Shown one piece after another: positions 24,916 to 33,693 of a DNA stretch of 36,759 nt (positions within the stretch are counted from its first letter, which is position 1; each line of letters opens with the position of its first letter). The stretch is from Betaproteobacteria bacterium (lineage in GTDB: Bacteria; Pseudomonadota; Gammaproteobacteria; Burkholderiales; Burkholderiaceae_C). The notes under the pieces were generated by a model that saw only the letters and a list, made by a program, of their open reading frames with translations, had not been told where the DNA came from and did no database searches. Location: the NCBI GenBank assembly GCA_013289985.1, contig JABCYW010000051.1:1-36759 (forward strand), given 5' to 3'. The position numbers and the translations under genes are program-made.

Positions 24916-26814
24916 TCAGAAGGCGACGCCGACGCTCAGGTCGAGGCGAGGCTTGCGGATGTTGTCCGGAAAGGACACGTCGATGTTCAGCGGCCCGACC
25001 GGACTGCGCCAACGCACGCCCACGCCGTAGCCCAGCGGCATCTTGAGCGCGTTGAAGCGTGCCGCGGCACTGCCCGCGTCGACGAACGCGGCCCACCACA
25101 CGGATGGCAGCGACGCGGTGAACGGATGGGCCACCTCCACGCTGGTGGTGATGAGCGAGTTGCCGCCGACGACGGCGCCGGATCCGTTGAGCGGCGCCAG
25201 CGAGCGCCATTCGTAGCCGCGCACCGAGCCCTCGCCGCCGGCCCGCCACTGCTCGGCGTCGGGCATGGCCACGTTGTTGCCGACGATGATCTGGCCCAGC
25301 TCCAGGCGGCCCTGGACGTAGAACGACCGTGGCAGCGGCCAGTACTCGGTGAGGCGGCCGTACAGGCGCGTGTAGGGCCCGTACTTCGCGCCCGGGGCGA
25401 GCGCCGAGACCGGACTGCCGGCGTAGCCCACGCCGGCCTGCGCCGACAGGGTGTAGCCGTCGGTGGGCAGCACCACGCTGTCGACGTTGCGCCAGACGTT
25501 GGCCTGGTTGAGCGACAGCGCGCGGGCGTCGACGCAGTCGTACTTGAAATCGCTGGCCCTGCCCGGGTCGAGCACCGGACCCATGAAACCCATCTTCGGC
25601 GTGCACTGCAGCGAGCGCTCCGCCTGCACGTAGGTCATGCGATCGAGCGGGTTGCTGTTCTGCGTGCGGCCGAAGCGGATCGACGCGGCGCGCACCAGGT
25701 CGCCGGTGGTGCCGATGCTGCTCACGCTGCCGCCCAGGAGCCAGCTGTGGAAGCCCTCGGCCGGATGGGTGATGAGCGTGCTGTCCCAGGACTGCACCAG
25801 CTTGCCCCATTGCACCTTGTCGTACAGCGTGGCGGGCAGGCCGAACACCTTGCGGTCGGTGTGTTCCAGCGTGATGCGGGCCTTGGACAGCGAGTTGTAG
25901 CCCACCGACACCGAGGCCTGCTGCAGCGACTGCTCGTGCACGTGCACGGTGACGGTGGTGTGCGCGGCCTGGGCCGGGGCGGGGTCGTAGACCACCGCGA
26001 CCTGGTCGAACAGGCCGGTCTTCTGCAGGCGATCCTGGTAGTCGAGGAGACGCTTCTGGGTGAGCGGCATGCCGGGACCGAAGCCGGCGAGCAGGCGCAC
26101 GTTGCGCTCGGGCTGGCGCTCGATGCCCTCGACGACGATGTCGCCGGCCAGGAAGCGCGGCCCGGTGTCGACGACCAGGAACAGCCGCGCCTTGCCGGTG
26201 GCCGGATCGACCTGCGCCGCCGTCGCCGTCCACAGCGCCGCGGCGTAGCCCTCGTTGCGCAGCGTGTTGAGGGTCTGCGCCTTCGCGTTGTCCCAGTTGC
26301 CGTTGCGAAAGACCTGGCCCTGCTGCAGCTGCCATTCGCCGCGCAGCCGGGACTGCAGGTCCATGGCCTGGGTGTCGCCGCTCTCCGCCTGGCGCGCGAG
26401 CTCGCCGTCGAACTCGAGCGTGAAGCGGCCCACGGTGGCCGGCTCGCCCGGCACCAGCTTGATGAGGATGCGGTGCGCGTCGGCCGGGTCGACGGAGACG
26501 GTGACCTCGGCGCGGAAGTAGCCCTCGGTCTGGGCCAGCGCCCGGCCCTGCGCGGGCGCCGCGGCCACCAGGCGAGCCCATTCGGTGTCGTCGAGGCTGT
26601 CGGCCTCGGGCAGGCGCGCGGCGCGCTCGATGTCGAGGTTCTTCTCGAGCAGCGCCTTGAAGGGCGAGGGCGCGTCCACCACCAGCTCGCGCGTGGCCGC
26701 GAGCGCGCCGGCGCTCCACGCGAGCGCACCCGCGCACGCGAGCGCCAGCGAGGTCCGGCGCCATGCGCGTGGATCGTTGTCCGGCTGTCCCAGGACTGCC
26801 CCCGCTGCCGTCAT
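24916..26814 (-). CDS. tamA: Translocation and assembly module outer-membrane protein TamA
   Basis: A 632-residue Omp85-family protein. After a signal peptide (about 18-40, LALACAGALAWSAGALAA) come POTRA-type repeats from about 42 to 290, with the last one near YQDRLQKTGLFDQVAVVYDP. A 16-strand barrel follows to the C-terminal Phe (LDLSVGVAF). The hallmark VRGY is at 531-534 (GGEGSVRGYEW), and the penultimate-strand motif GYGVGVRWRSPVGPLNIDV, given loosely, is present. Cys404 and Cys427 lie in one extracellular-side loop and could form a disulfide. It pairs with tamB, whose ATG is one base after its stop. Its own ATG overlaps the stop of the VWA gene (ATGA) and lacks a Shine-Dalgarno sequence, so it is probably translated by coupling. 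Confidence 0.94.
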   Translation of the reverse strand: MTAAGAVLGQPDNDPRAWRRTSLALACAGALAWSAGALAATRELVVDAPSPFKALLEKNLDIERAARLPEADSLDDTEWARLVAAAPAQGRALAQTEGYFRAEVTVSVDPADAHRILIKLVPGEPATVGRFTLEFDGELARQAESGDTQAMDLQSRLRGEWQLQQGQVFRNGNWDNAKAQTLNTLRNEGYAAALWTATAAQVDPATGKARLFLVVDTGPRFLAGDIVVEGIERQPERNVRLLAGFGPGMPLTQKRLLDYQDRLQKTGLFDQVAVVYDPAPAQAAHTTVTVHVHEQSLQQASVSVGYNSLSKARITLEHTDRKVFGLPATLYDKVQWGKLVQSWDSTLITHPAEGFHSWLLGGSVSSIGTTGDLVRAASIRFGRTQNSNPLDRMTYVQAERSLQCTPKMGFMGPVLDPGRASDFKYDCVDARALSLNQANVWRNVDSVVLPTDGYTLSAQAGVGYAGSPVSALAPGAKYGPYTRLYGRLTEYWPLPRSFYVQGRLELGQIIVGNNVAMPDAEQWRAGGEGSVRGYEWRSLAPLNGSGAVVGGNSLITTSVEVAHPFTASLPSVWWAAFVDAGSAAARFNALKMPLGYGVGVRWRSPVGPLNIDVSFPDNIRKPRLDLSVGVAF

Positions 26815-27977
26815 TTCGTCAGGAGACGCATCGCACCCTCCAACCCCTGCAGGGTGAGCGGGAACATGCGGTGGCTGACGAGCTGCTCGATCAGCGAGAT
26901 GCTTTGCCGGTACTGCCACACACCCTGCGGCTCGGGGTTGATCCAGCAGTGCTTGGGGAACGCGTGCGCGAGGCGCCGGATCCACTCGGCGCCGGCCTCG
27001 GCGTTGTTGTACTCGACGCTCCCGCCGGGCTGCAGGATCTCGTACGGGCTCATCGTGGCGTCGCCGATGAAGATGAGCCGGTAGTCCTTGTTGTACTTGC
27101 GGATCACGTCCCAGGTGGCGTGCTTCTCCGCGAAGCGGCGGCGGTTGTTCTTCCACACGAAGTCGTAGACGCAGTTGTGGAAGTAGTAGAACTCGAGGTG
27201 CTTGAACTCGCCCTTGGCGGCGGAGAACAGCTCCTCCACGCGGTGGATGTGCTCGTCCATCGTGCCGCCCACGTCCATCAGCAGCAGCACCTTGACCTTG
27301 TTGTGGCGCTCGGGCCGCATCCTGATGTCGAGCATGCCGGCCGCGGCGGCCGTGGCGTGGATGGTGTCGTCCAGCGCCAGCTCGACGTCGGAGCCTTCGC
27401 GGGCGAAGCGGCGCAGGCGGCGCAGCGCCACCTTGATGTTGCGCGTGCCCAGCTCCAGCGAGTCGTCGTAGTCGCGGTAGGCGCGCTGTTCCCACACCTT
27501 GACGGCGCTCTTGTTCTTGCCGGCGCCGCCGATGCGCACGCCCTGCGGGTTGTAGCCGCCGTGGCCGAACGGCGAGGTGCCGCCGGTGCCGATCCACTTG
27601 TTGCCGCCCTCGTGGCGGCCTTTCTGCTCGTCCAGGCGCTGCTGCAGCGTCTTCATGAGCTCGTCCCAGCCCATGGCGGCGATGGCGGCCTTCTGCTCGG
27701 GCGTGAGCTCGCGCTCGATGAGCTGGCGCAGCCAGTCCTCCGGGATCTCCTTGGAGTCGGTGAGCCTGGCCACCCCGTTGAAGAAGGCGCCGAAGGCCTT
27801 GTCGAAGCGGTCGAAGTGCGCCTCGTCCTTCACGAGCGTGGTGCGCGCAAGGAAATAGAAGTCGTCGATCGAGGGCCCGATCACGCCGGCCTTCAGGGCC
27901 TCCAGCAGCGTGAGGTACTCCTTGACCGAGACGGGCAGCTTGGCGTCGCGCAGCGTGTAGAAAAAGGGGATCAACAT
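26811..27977 (-). CDS. CoxE-like VWA domain-containing protein
   Basis: A 388-residue cytoplasmic protein with a C-terminal von Willebrand A-type domain of the CoxE-like group. Such proteins usually work with MoxR ATPases as metal-insertion or chaperone pairs. The start MLIPFFYTLRDAKLPVSVKEYL is the family start (given loosely). Residues about 105-160 are charged linker with a Gly-rich GTGGTSPFGHGGYNP. The MIDAS-like loop is LLLMDVGGTMD near 232-242, with DVGGT in place of the textbook DxSxS. FYYFHNCVYDFVW and IFIGDATMSPYEI follow. No good ribosome site precedes the ATG. Its stop overlaps tamA. A MoxR ATPase is encoded 3.9 kb away on the same strand, separated by a chemoreceptor, a glycosidase and an acetyltransferase. 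Confidence 0.88.
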   Translation of the reverse strand: MLIPFFYTLRDAKLPVSVKEYLTLLEALKAGVIGPSIDDFYFLARTTLVKDEAHFDRFDKAFGAFFNGVARLTDSKEIPEDWLRQLIERELTPEQKAAIAAMGWDELMKTLQQRLDEQKGRHEGGNKWIGTGGTSPFGHGGYNPQGVRIGGAGKNKSAVKVWEQRAYRDYDDSLELGTRNIKVALRRLRRFAREGSDVELALDDTIHATAAAAGMLDIRMRPERHNKVKVLLLMDVGGTMDEHIHRVEELFSAAKGEFKHLEFYYFHNCVYDFVWKNNRRRFAEKHATWDVIRKYNKDYRLIFIGDATMSPYEILQPGGSVEYNNAEAGAEWIRRLAHAFPKHCWINPEPQGVWQYRQSISLIEQLVSHRMFPLTLQGLEGAMRLLTK

Positions 27978-28049
27978 GGGACGGCGGGGACGGACGTCGG
28001 CTGGAGCGTGAAGAGTATCACCGTTGAATGGCTGCGTCGGCGCCGGGGC

Positions 28050-28076
28050 TCAAGCCCGGGCGGCGACTGCCGATGA
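28050..28076 (+). promoter_or_regulatory. Candidate sigma-28 (FliA) promoter of the chemoreceptor gene
   Basis: TCAA (28050-28053), 15 bases, then GCCGATGA (28069-28076) matches the TAAA-N15-GCCGATAA flagellar-class consensus at 3 of 4 and 7 of 8 positions. It lies about 110 bases upstream of the ATG. Chemoreceptors are common sigma-28 targets. Sequence likeness only. Confidence 0.4.
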
Positions 28077-28186
28077 AGCAGAAATGCGCGCTTCCGGGGC
28101 ATCTGTTCGCGAGTTGGCTCCCGGGCGACGCAGCCAGAATTCCTGACGAGCATGGGCGGGATTCCGCCACGACCGGAGACACGACG

Positions 28187-29746
28187 ATGAATTTCTTCAA
28201 CAGCTTGCGCATCGGCCAGCGCCTCACCCTGGCCTTCGCGGTGGTGGTGGCGCTGACCGTGATGTCCACCCTGTTCAGCCTGTGGCGCCTGGTCGAGGTC
28301 AAGTCGCTCGCCACCGAGATGACCACCGAGCAGGCCGAGCGCACCTCGCTCGCCTTCCGCTGGCGCCAGAACGTGGCGGTCAACGGCAGCCGCTCCGCGA
28401 TGCTGGCGATGATCAGCGACGCGACGCTGGCCGAGCCGCTGAAGCAGAAGGTCAAGGCGAGCAGCACCGAGACCTCCGCCATCCAGAAGCGCTTCGCCGA
28501 GCTCGAGACCTCGCCCCAGGGCCTGGCCCTGCAGGCCAAGGTGGGCGATATCCGCAAGCGCTATCTGAGTACCCGCGAGGCGCTGGAGAAGGCCGCGACC
28601 GATTCCAGCGGCTCGATCTCGGCCGCGATCGCCAAGGGCCAGGCCAACAACGATTTCAACGCCGTCTGCGAGGAGTACCTGGCCCTCAACGACCAGATCG
28701 TCGCGTACGAGCAGAAGCGGGCGGAGGTCGAGGGTGCCGCCATCGCCGCCGCCGTCAACTCCACCAGCCTGGTCTGCCTGGCCTGCGCCGTCGTGAGCGT
28801 GCTGTTCTCGATCGGCCTGGGCTTCCTGCTGACGCGCGGCATCGTCCGCCCGGTGCAGGCGGCGCAGCAGGCCGCCGACCGGATCGCCGCGGGCGACCTG
28901 ACCGGCAACTGCCGCGCGCAGGGCACCGACGAAGCCGCGCAACTGGTGACCTCCCTGGGCAAGATGCAGGACTCTCTGACGCGCATCGTGCGCGAGATCC
29001 GCAGCTCCACCGAGCAGATCCAGGTGGCCAGCACCGAGGTGGCCAGCGGCAACCAGGACCTGAGCGCGCGCACCGAGCTGACCGCCGGCAGCCTGCAGCA
29101 GGCCGCCAGCTCCATGGACGAGCTCACCAGCACCCTCCGCCACTCGGCCGACGCCGCCAACCAGGCTCACGGCCTGGCCAGCTCGGCCTCCGAGATCGCC
29201 ACGCGGGGCGGCCGGGTGGTGTCGCAGGTGGTGTCGACGATGGACGAGATCAACTCGTCATCCAGGAAGATCGCCGACATCATCGGCGTGATCGACGGCA
29301 TCGCGTTCCAGACCAACATCCTCGCCCTGAACGCCGCGGTGGAAGCCGCGCGTGCCGGCGAGCAGGGCCGCGGCTTCGCGGTGGTGGCCGGCGAGGTGCG
29401 CTCGCTGGCGCAGCGTTCGGCCGAGGCCGCCAAGGAGATCAAGACGCTGATCGGCGCCTCGGTGGACAAAGTGGAGAGCGGCGCGCGCCTGGTGCAGGAC
29501 GCGGGCTCGACGATGCAGGAGATCGTGAGCGCGGTGCGCCGCGTCAGCGAGGTGCTGGGCGAGATCACCACGGCGGCCAGCGAGCAGGCCGGCGGCATCC
29601 AGCAGGTCAACCAGGCCGTCAACAACGTCGACCAGATGACGCAGCAGAACGCGGCGCTGGTGGAGCAGTCGGCCGCGGCCGCCGAATCGATGCGCGACCA
29701 GGCGGGCAAGCTGGCGAGGACCGTGGAGCAGTTCCGCACGCAGTGA
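28187..29746 (+). CDS. Methyl-accepting chemotaxis protein
   Basis: A 519-residue inner-membrane chemoreceptor. TM1 is at about 13-33 ([20 protein letters not shown]), then a helical four-helix-bundle-type periplasmic domain (about 35-190). TM2 is at about 194-216 ([20 protein letters not shown]), followed by a HAMP domain (about 215-267). The cytoplasmic signalling hairpin has its tip at about 364-406: [20 protein letters not shown], then [20 protein letters not shown], the strongly conserved CheA/CheW-binding region. The C-terminus ends EQFRTQ without a CheR/CheB-tethering pentapeptide. The ATG has GGAG 8 bases upstream; the frame is open further up but composition and TM1 support this start. 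It stands alone between a divergent VWA gene and a convergent glycosidase gene. Ligand unknown. Confidence 0.96.
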   Translation: MNFFNSLRIGQRLTLAFAVVVALTVMSTLFSLWRLVEVKSLATEMTTEQAERTSLAFRWRQNVAVNGSRSAMLAMISDATLAEPLKQKVKASSTETSAIQKRFAELETSPQGLALQAKVGDIRKRYLSTREALEKAATDSSGSISAAIAKGQANNDFNAVCEEYLALNDQIVAYEQKRAEVEGAAIAAAVNSTSLVCLACAVVSVLFSIGLGFLLTRGIVRPVQAAQQAADRIAAGDLTGNCRAQGTDEAAQLVTSLGKMQDSLTRIVREIRSSTEQIQVASTEVASGNQDLSARTELTAGSLQQAASSMDELTSTLRHSADAANQAHGLASSASEIATRGGRVVSQVVSTMDEINSSSRKIADIIGVIDGIAFQTNILALNAAVEAARAGEQGRGFAVVAGEVRSLAQRSAEAAKEIKTLIGASVDKVESGARLVQDAGSTMQEIVSAVRRVSEVLGEITTAASEQAGGIQQVNQAVNNVDQMTQQNAALVEQSAAAAESMRDQAGKLARTVEQFRTQ

Positions 29747-29770
29747 CCGCGGCGCGGTCTCCGCGATCGT

Positions 29771-31294
29771 TCAACGCATCGTCGCCGGCAACGCGTTCGC
29801 GTGCGCGATGTCAGAGAACAGCTTGGCGGATGGCCGCGGCGTGCGCCTGAAGTTGTTCTCGTAGTCCACGGCCACCAGCCCGAAGCGCGCCTCGAAGCCG
29901 TCGGCCCACTCGAAGTTGTCGAACAGCGACCAGTGGATGTAGGAGCGCACGTCGGCCCCGCCGCGCTCGCGGGCGAGCCAGGCCTCGCGCACGTGCTGGC
30001 GCAGGAAGGCCTGGCGGGCGACGTCGTCGGCCGCGCCGTCGGCCGTGCCGTTCTCCAGCACGTAGATGGGCCTGGCGTAGCGCTTCGCGGCCTCGGTGAG
30101 GATCAGGTAGAAGCCGTGCGGGTAGCTGGCCCAGCCGAGGTCGTTGAAGGGCTCGTTCGTGGCGGCCGGGTCGTGCAGCAGCACCTCGGGCGTGCCGGGA
30201 TGCAGCAGGTCGGACTTGATGTAGGTGCGGCTGTAGTAGTTGATGCCGACGTAGTCCTCGGTGCCCTTCAGGTCCGCGACGGGCTCGTCGATGCCGGTGT
30301 TCTCCAGCTTCAGCCGGCCGGTGTGGATCGCGTCGAGGAAGTCCCAGTTCCAGGCCTGGTCTATGGATTGGGCGGTCAGGCGGTCCAGCGGCGCCCAGTC
30401 GCGCAGCGGCTCGAAGGCCAGCGTGTTCTCGGTGATGCCCACGTTGGCCTGCGCGTGGCGTTCTGCCGCGACGCGGTGCAGGGTCCGGTAGGCCGCCACG
30501 TGGGCGCGCAGCAGGGCGCGGATCACCGGCGCGGCCTGCTCGACGCCGGCGCGCCGTTCCAGCGGCGGGTAGGTACCCTCGATGTAGCCGCTGTACAGGT
30601 AGACCATGGGCTCGTTGAGCGTGCACCACTGGGTGATGTCGGGCACGAAATTGGCCGCCACGGCGTCGACGTAGCGCTGCCATTGCGCCAGCGCATCCTG
30701 CCGCTCCCAGCCCTTGCGGCCCGTGGCGTCGGGCTCGAAGAACCAGGCGGGCGCGGTGTAGTGGAACAGCGTGGCGAAAGGCGTGAGGCCGTGCGCCTTC
30801 ATCGCGGCGACGAGCGCCTTGTAGTACGCGACACCCGCCGGGTCGGGCTCGCGCAGGCCGGCGCGCGGGAACAGCCGCGCCCATTCGATCGAGAAACGGA
30901 ACGCGTTGAGGCCGAGCGACTGCGCCAGCGCCAGGTCGTCCGGGTAGTGCGTCTCGAAGCCGGCCTTCTCGCGCCGCACCTTCGCGGACCACTTGCCGAG
31001 ATCGTGGATGTGGCCCGGCCTGGCGGTGCCGGGCGTGGGTCCGGTGCCGAAGCGGCCGTTGCGGAAGGCGTCCTCCTCGAACGCCGTCCAGTCGCTGGGC
31101 TGCTGGCTTTCTGCCTGCTGTCCGGCGATGGCCACGCCCCAATGGAAATGGTCGGGAAAGCGCAGCGGGCCGGGGCTGGCGTCGCTCGCGTCGGGCGTCA
31201 CCAGCAAGGGGCTGCGGTGCGCGCCGCCCTGGGTGGCCGCGACGAAGGCCGTCGCGGCGAGGGCCAGCACCAGCAGGAGGACGGCCTTGCGCAT
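29771..31294 (-). CDS. Exported glycoside hydrolase family 1 protein (beta-glucosidase-like)
   Basis: A 507-residue GH1 TIM-barrel enzyme with an N-terminal signal peptide or anchor (AVLLLVLALAATAFVAAT at 4-21). It should work in the periplasm or outside; most bacterial GH1 enzymes are cytoplasmic. Landmarks are FHWGVAIAGQQAES near 50-63, FRFSIEWARLFP near 132-143, the acid/base Glu228 in CTLNEP, INYYSRTY, and the nucleophile Glu414 in YVLENGTADG. The last part SLFDNFEWADGFEARFGLVAVD, loosely given, is the aglycone region. It would cleave beta-linked glucosides or related sugars. It starts 9 bases after the GNAT gene and so is probably the third gene of the MoxR run. Its end faces the chemoreceptor gene with 24 bases between. 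Sugar specificity is not settled. Confidence 0.93.
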   Translation of the reverse strand: MRKAVLLLVLALAATAFVAATQGGAHRSPLLVTPDASDASPGPLRFPDHFHWGVAIAGQQAESQQPSDWTAFEEDAFRNGRFGTGPTPGTARPGHIHDLGKWSAKVRREKAGFETHYPDDLALAQSLGLNAFRFSIEWARLFPRAGLREPDPAGVAYYKALVAAMKAHGLTPFATLFHYTAPAWFFEPDATGRKGWERQDALAQWQRYVDAVAANFVPDITQWCTLNEPMVYLYSGYIEGTYPPLERRAGVEQAAPVIRALLRAHVAAYRTLHRVAAERHAQANVGITENTLAFEPLRDWAPLDRLTAQSIDQAWNWDFLDAIHTGRLKLENTGIDEPVADLKGTEDYVGINYYSRTYIKSDLLHPGTPEVLLHDPAATNEPFNDLGWASYPHGFYLILTEAAKRYARPIYVLENGTADGAADDVARQAFLRQHVREAWLARERGGADVRSYIHWSLFDNFEWADGFEARFGLVAVDYENNFRRTPRPSAKLFSDIAHANALPATMR

Positions 31295-31303
31295 CGTGGC
31301 CGC

Positions 31304-31891
31304 TCAGCGCGGCTTCGTCTGCTGGTAGAGCAGGTGCGCCTTGATCTCCGGCCACTCGCCCGCGGTCACGCTGTACATCACGGTGTCGCGCACCGTGCCG
31401 TCGCGCCGCAGCGCGTGGTGGCGGATCACGCCGTCCTTCTTCGCGCCCAGCCGCTCGATGGCCTGCTGGCTCGCGAAGTTGTAGTTGTCGGTGCGCCAGC
31501 CCACCACCTTCGCGTGGAGCGCCTCGAAGGCGTGCGTCAGCAGCAGCAGCTTGGCGCAGGTGTTCACGTGCGAGCGTTGCGTGCTCTTCGCGTACCAGGT
31601 CCAGCCGATCTCCAGGCGGTCGACGGCGGGCAGGATGTCGTGGTAGCTGGAGGAGCCGACGATGCGACCGCCGTCCTCGAGGTCGACCACCACGAAGGGC
31701 AGGCGATCCTTCATCGCGAGCGCGCGCTCGACGTAGCCTTGCGTGTCCTCGGGCGTGGGCACCGAGGTGACGCGCAGCTTCCACAGTTCGCCGTCGGCGG
31801 CCGCGGCCCCGAGCGCTTCGACGTGATCCAGCGACATCGGCTCGAGCCGGATGCGGCCGTCGGTGAGGGTGACCGGTTGGACGTTCAGCAT
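31304..31891 (-). CDS. GNAT family N-acetyltransferase (RimJ/RimL-like)
   Basis: A 195-residue acetyltransferase of the RimJ/RimL-like GNAT group. Typical pieces are IRLEPMSLDHVEAL near 14-27, a beta-strand FVVVDLEDGGRIVGSSSYHD, EIGWTWYAKSTQRSHVNTCAK near 94-114 (the acetyl-CoA-binding stretch, given loosely), then TDNYNFASQQAIERLGAKKDG and a final HHALRRDG. It transfers an acetyl group from acetyl-CoA to an amine on a protein or small molecule; the target is unknown. Its ATG follows the MoxR gene stop after one base. The glycosidase gene starts 9 bases after its own stop. There is no membrane segment. Confidence 0.9.
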   Translation of the reverse strand: MLNVQPVTLTDGRIRLEPMSLDHVEALGAAAADGELWKLRVTSVPTPEDTQGYVERALAMKDRLPFVVVDLEDGGRIVGSSSYHDILPAVDRLEIGWTWYAKSTQRSHVNTCAKLLLLTHAFEALHAKVVGWRTDNYNFASQQAIERLGAKKDGVIRHHALRRDGTVRDTVMYSVTAGEWPEIKAHLLYQQTKPR

Positions 31892-31892
31892 G

Positions 31893-32735
31893 TCAGCGGT
31901 TGTTCTTCTGCATGAAGATGAGTTTCTCGAACAGGGTGACGTCCTGCTCGTTCTTGAGCAGCGCGCCGATCAGCGGCGGGATCGAGACCTTGTCGTCCTT
32001 GGACTGCAGCGCCGAGACGGGGATGTCCTCGGCCAGCAGCAGCTTGAGCCAGTCGAGCAGCTCGGAGGTGGACGGCTTCTTCTTCAGGCCAGGCAGGTTG
32101 CGCACGTCGTAGAAGCTCTTGAGCGCGGCGGCCACCAGCTCCTGCTTGATGCCGGGGAAGTGCACGTCGACGATCCGTTGCATCGTCGCGGCCTCGGGGA
32201 ACTTGATGTAGTGGAAGAAGCAGCGGCGCAGGAACGCGTCGGGCAGCTCCTTCTCGTTGTTGCTGGTGATGAAGACCACCGGACGCTGCACGGCGCGGAT
32301 CGTCTCCTTGGTCTCGTACACATGGAATTCCATGCGATCGAGCTCGCGCAGCAGGTCGTTCGGGAACTCGATGTCGGCCTTGTCGATCTCGTCGATCAGC
32401 AGCGCCACCGGCGTCTCGCTGGTGAAGGCCTGCCACAGCACGCCCTTGACGATGTAGTTGTGGATGTCCTTGACGCGCGGGTCGCCCAGCTGGCTGTCGC
32501 GCAGCCGGCTCACGGCGTCGTATTCGTACAGGCCCTGCTGTGCCTTGGTGGTGCTCTTGATGTGCCACTCCAGCAGCGGCAGTCCCAGCGCCGAGGCGGC
32601 CTCCTCGGCCAGCATCGTCTTGCCGGTGCCGGGCTCGCCCTTGACCAGCAGCGGGCGGCGCAAGGTCATCGACGCGTTGACCGCGAGCATCAGGTCGGGC
32701 GTGGCGACGTAGTTGTCGGAACCTTGAAACTTCAT
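31893..32735 (-). CDS. MoxR-type AAA+ ATPase
   Basis: A 280-residue AAA+ ATPase of the MoxR group. Walker A is GEPGTGKT near 33-40. Walker B is LLIDEID near 112-118. The sensor-1 Asn is in VVFITSNNEKELP, and the arginine-finger region is DAFLRRCFFHYI. Such ATPases act with VWA proteins to load cofactors or remodel a target complex. The start MKFQGSDNYVATPD is the usual start of these proteins; no good ribosome site precedes it and the frame is open further upstream. The natural VWA partner (26811-27977) is not adjacent. Instead a GNAT gene follows after one base. It is divergent from the cytochrome c gene, with an AT-rich palindromic region between them. Confidence 0.93.
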   Translation of the reverse strand: MKFQGSDNYVATPDLMLAVNASMTLRRPLLVKGEPGTGKTMLAEEAASALGLPLLEWHIKSTTKAQQGLYEYDAVSRLRDSQLGDPRVKDIHNYIVKGVLWQAFTSETPVALLIDEIDKADIEFPNDLLRELDRMEFHVYETKETIRAVQRPVVFITSNNEKELPDAFLRRCFFHYIKFPEAATMQRIVDVHFPGIKQELVAAALKSFYDVRNLPGLKKKPSTSELLDWLKLLLAEDIPVSALQSKDDKVSIPPLIGALLKNEQDVTLFEKLIFMQKNNR

Positions 32736-32777
32736 GGCGGGTGGGGGCGGGTTTTGCCTGACGGAGTGGGTCGTTCC

Positions 32778-32801
32778 AGTATAAAGGGACGTTCCTATAA
32801 T
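32778..32801. promoter_or_regulatory. Divergent promoter region with imperfect palindrome (MoxR / cytochrome c)
   Basis: A consensus TATAAT (32796-32801, plus strand) and a TATACT (32783-32778, minus strand) face outward around an imperfect palindrome at 32782-32799, centred on ACGT, with 7 of 9 pairs matching. The -35 regions are weak on both sides. It is the most AT-rich spot of its surroundings. A regulator binding the palindrome would cover both -10 boxes; that is inference. Confidence 0.5.
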
Positions 32802-32870
32802 CATTTGATGGCGGCGCTCCACACGCGTGCACGGAAGTACTGCCTCTTGCGGATCAACAAAGACGAGACG

Positions 32871-33509
32871 ATGACAAGAACCCTGACCTTGCTTCTGGCC
32901 CTCGCGGGCGTCTTCTCCACCGCCCATGCGCAAGACGCGCAGCGCGGGTCCACCAAGGTTCAGATGTGCATCGGCTGCCACGGCATCGTGGGCTACCAGG
33001 GCGACTTCCCGCAGGTCTACAAGGTGCCCAAGATCGCCGGCCAGGATGCGAAGTACATCGCCGGCGCGCTCACGGCCTATCGTGCCGGCGACCGCAAGCA
33101 CCCCACCATGCACAGCGTCGCGTCGTCGCTGACCGACCAGGACATCGCCGACGTCGCCGCCTACTACTCGCAACTTGGCAAGCCCGACGGCCCGGTGCCC
33201 GATGCGCTGGACAAGCCCATCCCCGAGAACCTGCGCACGGCCATGGCCACCTGCGTGGCGTGCCATGGCGTGAACTTCTCCAATCCCACCGACGGCACGA
33301 TCCCGCGCCTGGCGGGCCAGTACCCCGACTACCTGACGGTGGCGCTGCGGTCCTACAAGGTGGAAGGCAATCCGCACTATGGCCGCGCCAACGCCGTGAT
33401 GGGCGCGATGGCCAAGCCGCTCAAGGACGAGACGATCGCGGAGATCGCCGACTACCTGGCCAGGCTGCCCGGCGACCTGCGCACGGTGCCGCAGCCCAAG
33501 TTCAAGTAG
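32871..33509 (+). CDS. Di-heme c-type cytochrome (cytochrome c4-like)
   Basis: A 212-residue exported electron carrier with two class I cytochrome c domains. The signal peptide is residues 1-20 ([16 protein letters not shown]). Heme sites are CIGCH at 33-37 and CVACH at 128-132. Likely axial Met ligands are Met80 (HPTMHS) and Met177 or Met180 (AVMGAM). Each domain ends with the usual [12 protein letters not shown] and [10 protein letters not shown] helix. It probably passes electrons to a terminal oxidase in the periplasm. The ATG at 32871 has only a weak GACGAG site. An in-frame ATG at 32808 lies exactly where transcription would start from the TATAAT box, but it would put 21 residues in front of the signal peptide. 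A terminator follows the gene. Confidence 0.93.
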   Translation: MTRTLTLLLALAGVFSTAHAQDAQRGSTKVQMCIGCHGIVGYQGDFPQVYKVPKIAGQDAKYIAGALTAYRAGDRKHPTMHSVASSLTDQDIADVAAYYSQLGKPDGPVPDALDKPIPENLRTAMATCVACHGVNFSNPTDGTIPRLAGQYPDYLTVALRSYKVEGNPHYGRANAVMGAMAKPLKDETIAEIADYLARLPGDLRTVPQPKFK

Positions 33510-33536
33510 GCGCGGCGCCTCGCCGGCCGCCACGGG

Positions 33537-33558
33537 AACCGCCTTCGGGCGGTTTTCT
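33537..33558 (+). terminator. Rho-independent terminator of the cytochrome c gene
   Basis: AACCGCC-TTCG-GGCGGTT is a perfect 7-base stem with a TTCG loop followed by TTTTCTCG, 27 bases after the stop codon. It separates the cytochrome c gene from the HD-GYP gene. Confidence 0.88.
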
Positions 33559-33693
33559 CGTTCTGGAGGGCCCGTTCCAGGCCCTTTGTTTTCTTCGAAT
33601 CTGACGCTTCAGCGCTACAGTCGCCGCCCGCCTGGCCGAAAACAGGACAGCGCCGGCTTTCCGCCGGCATCCGTCTCCCCGCCCGCGCGTCTC

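Noticed and set aside
20355-25046. Very long plus-strand open frames opposite tamA/tamB
   Set aside because: They are rich in Arg, Gly, Val and His in the manner of antisense frames of high-GC genes. They have no domain that I recognise, and they mirror a clear tamB reading frame on the other strand.
29746-29758. ACCGCGGCGCGGT palindrome between the convergent chemoreceptor and glycosidase genes
   Set aside because: The loop would be a single base and there is no T tract; it is too short to call a terminator.
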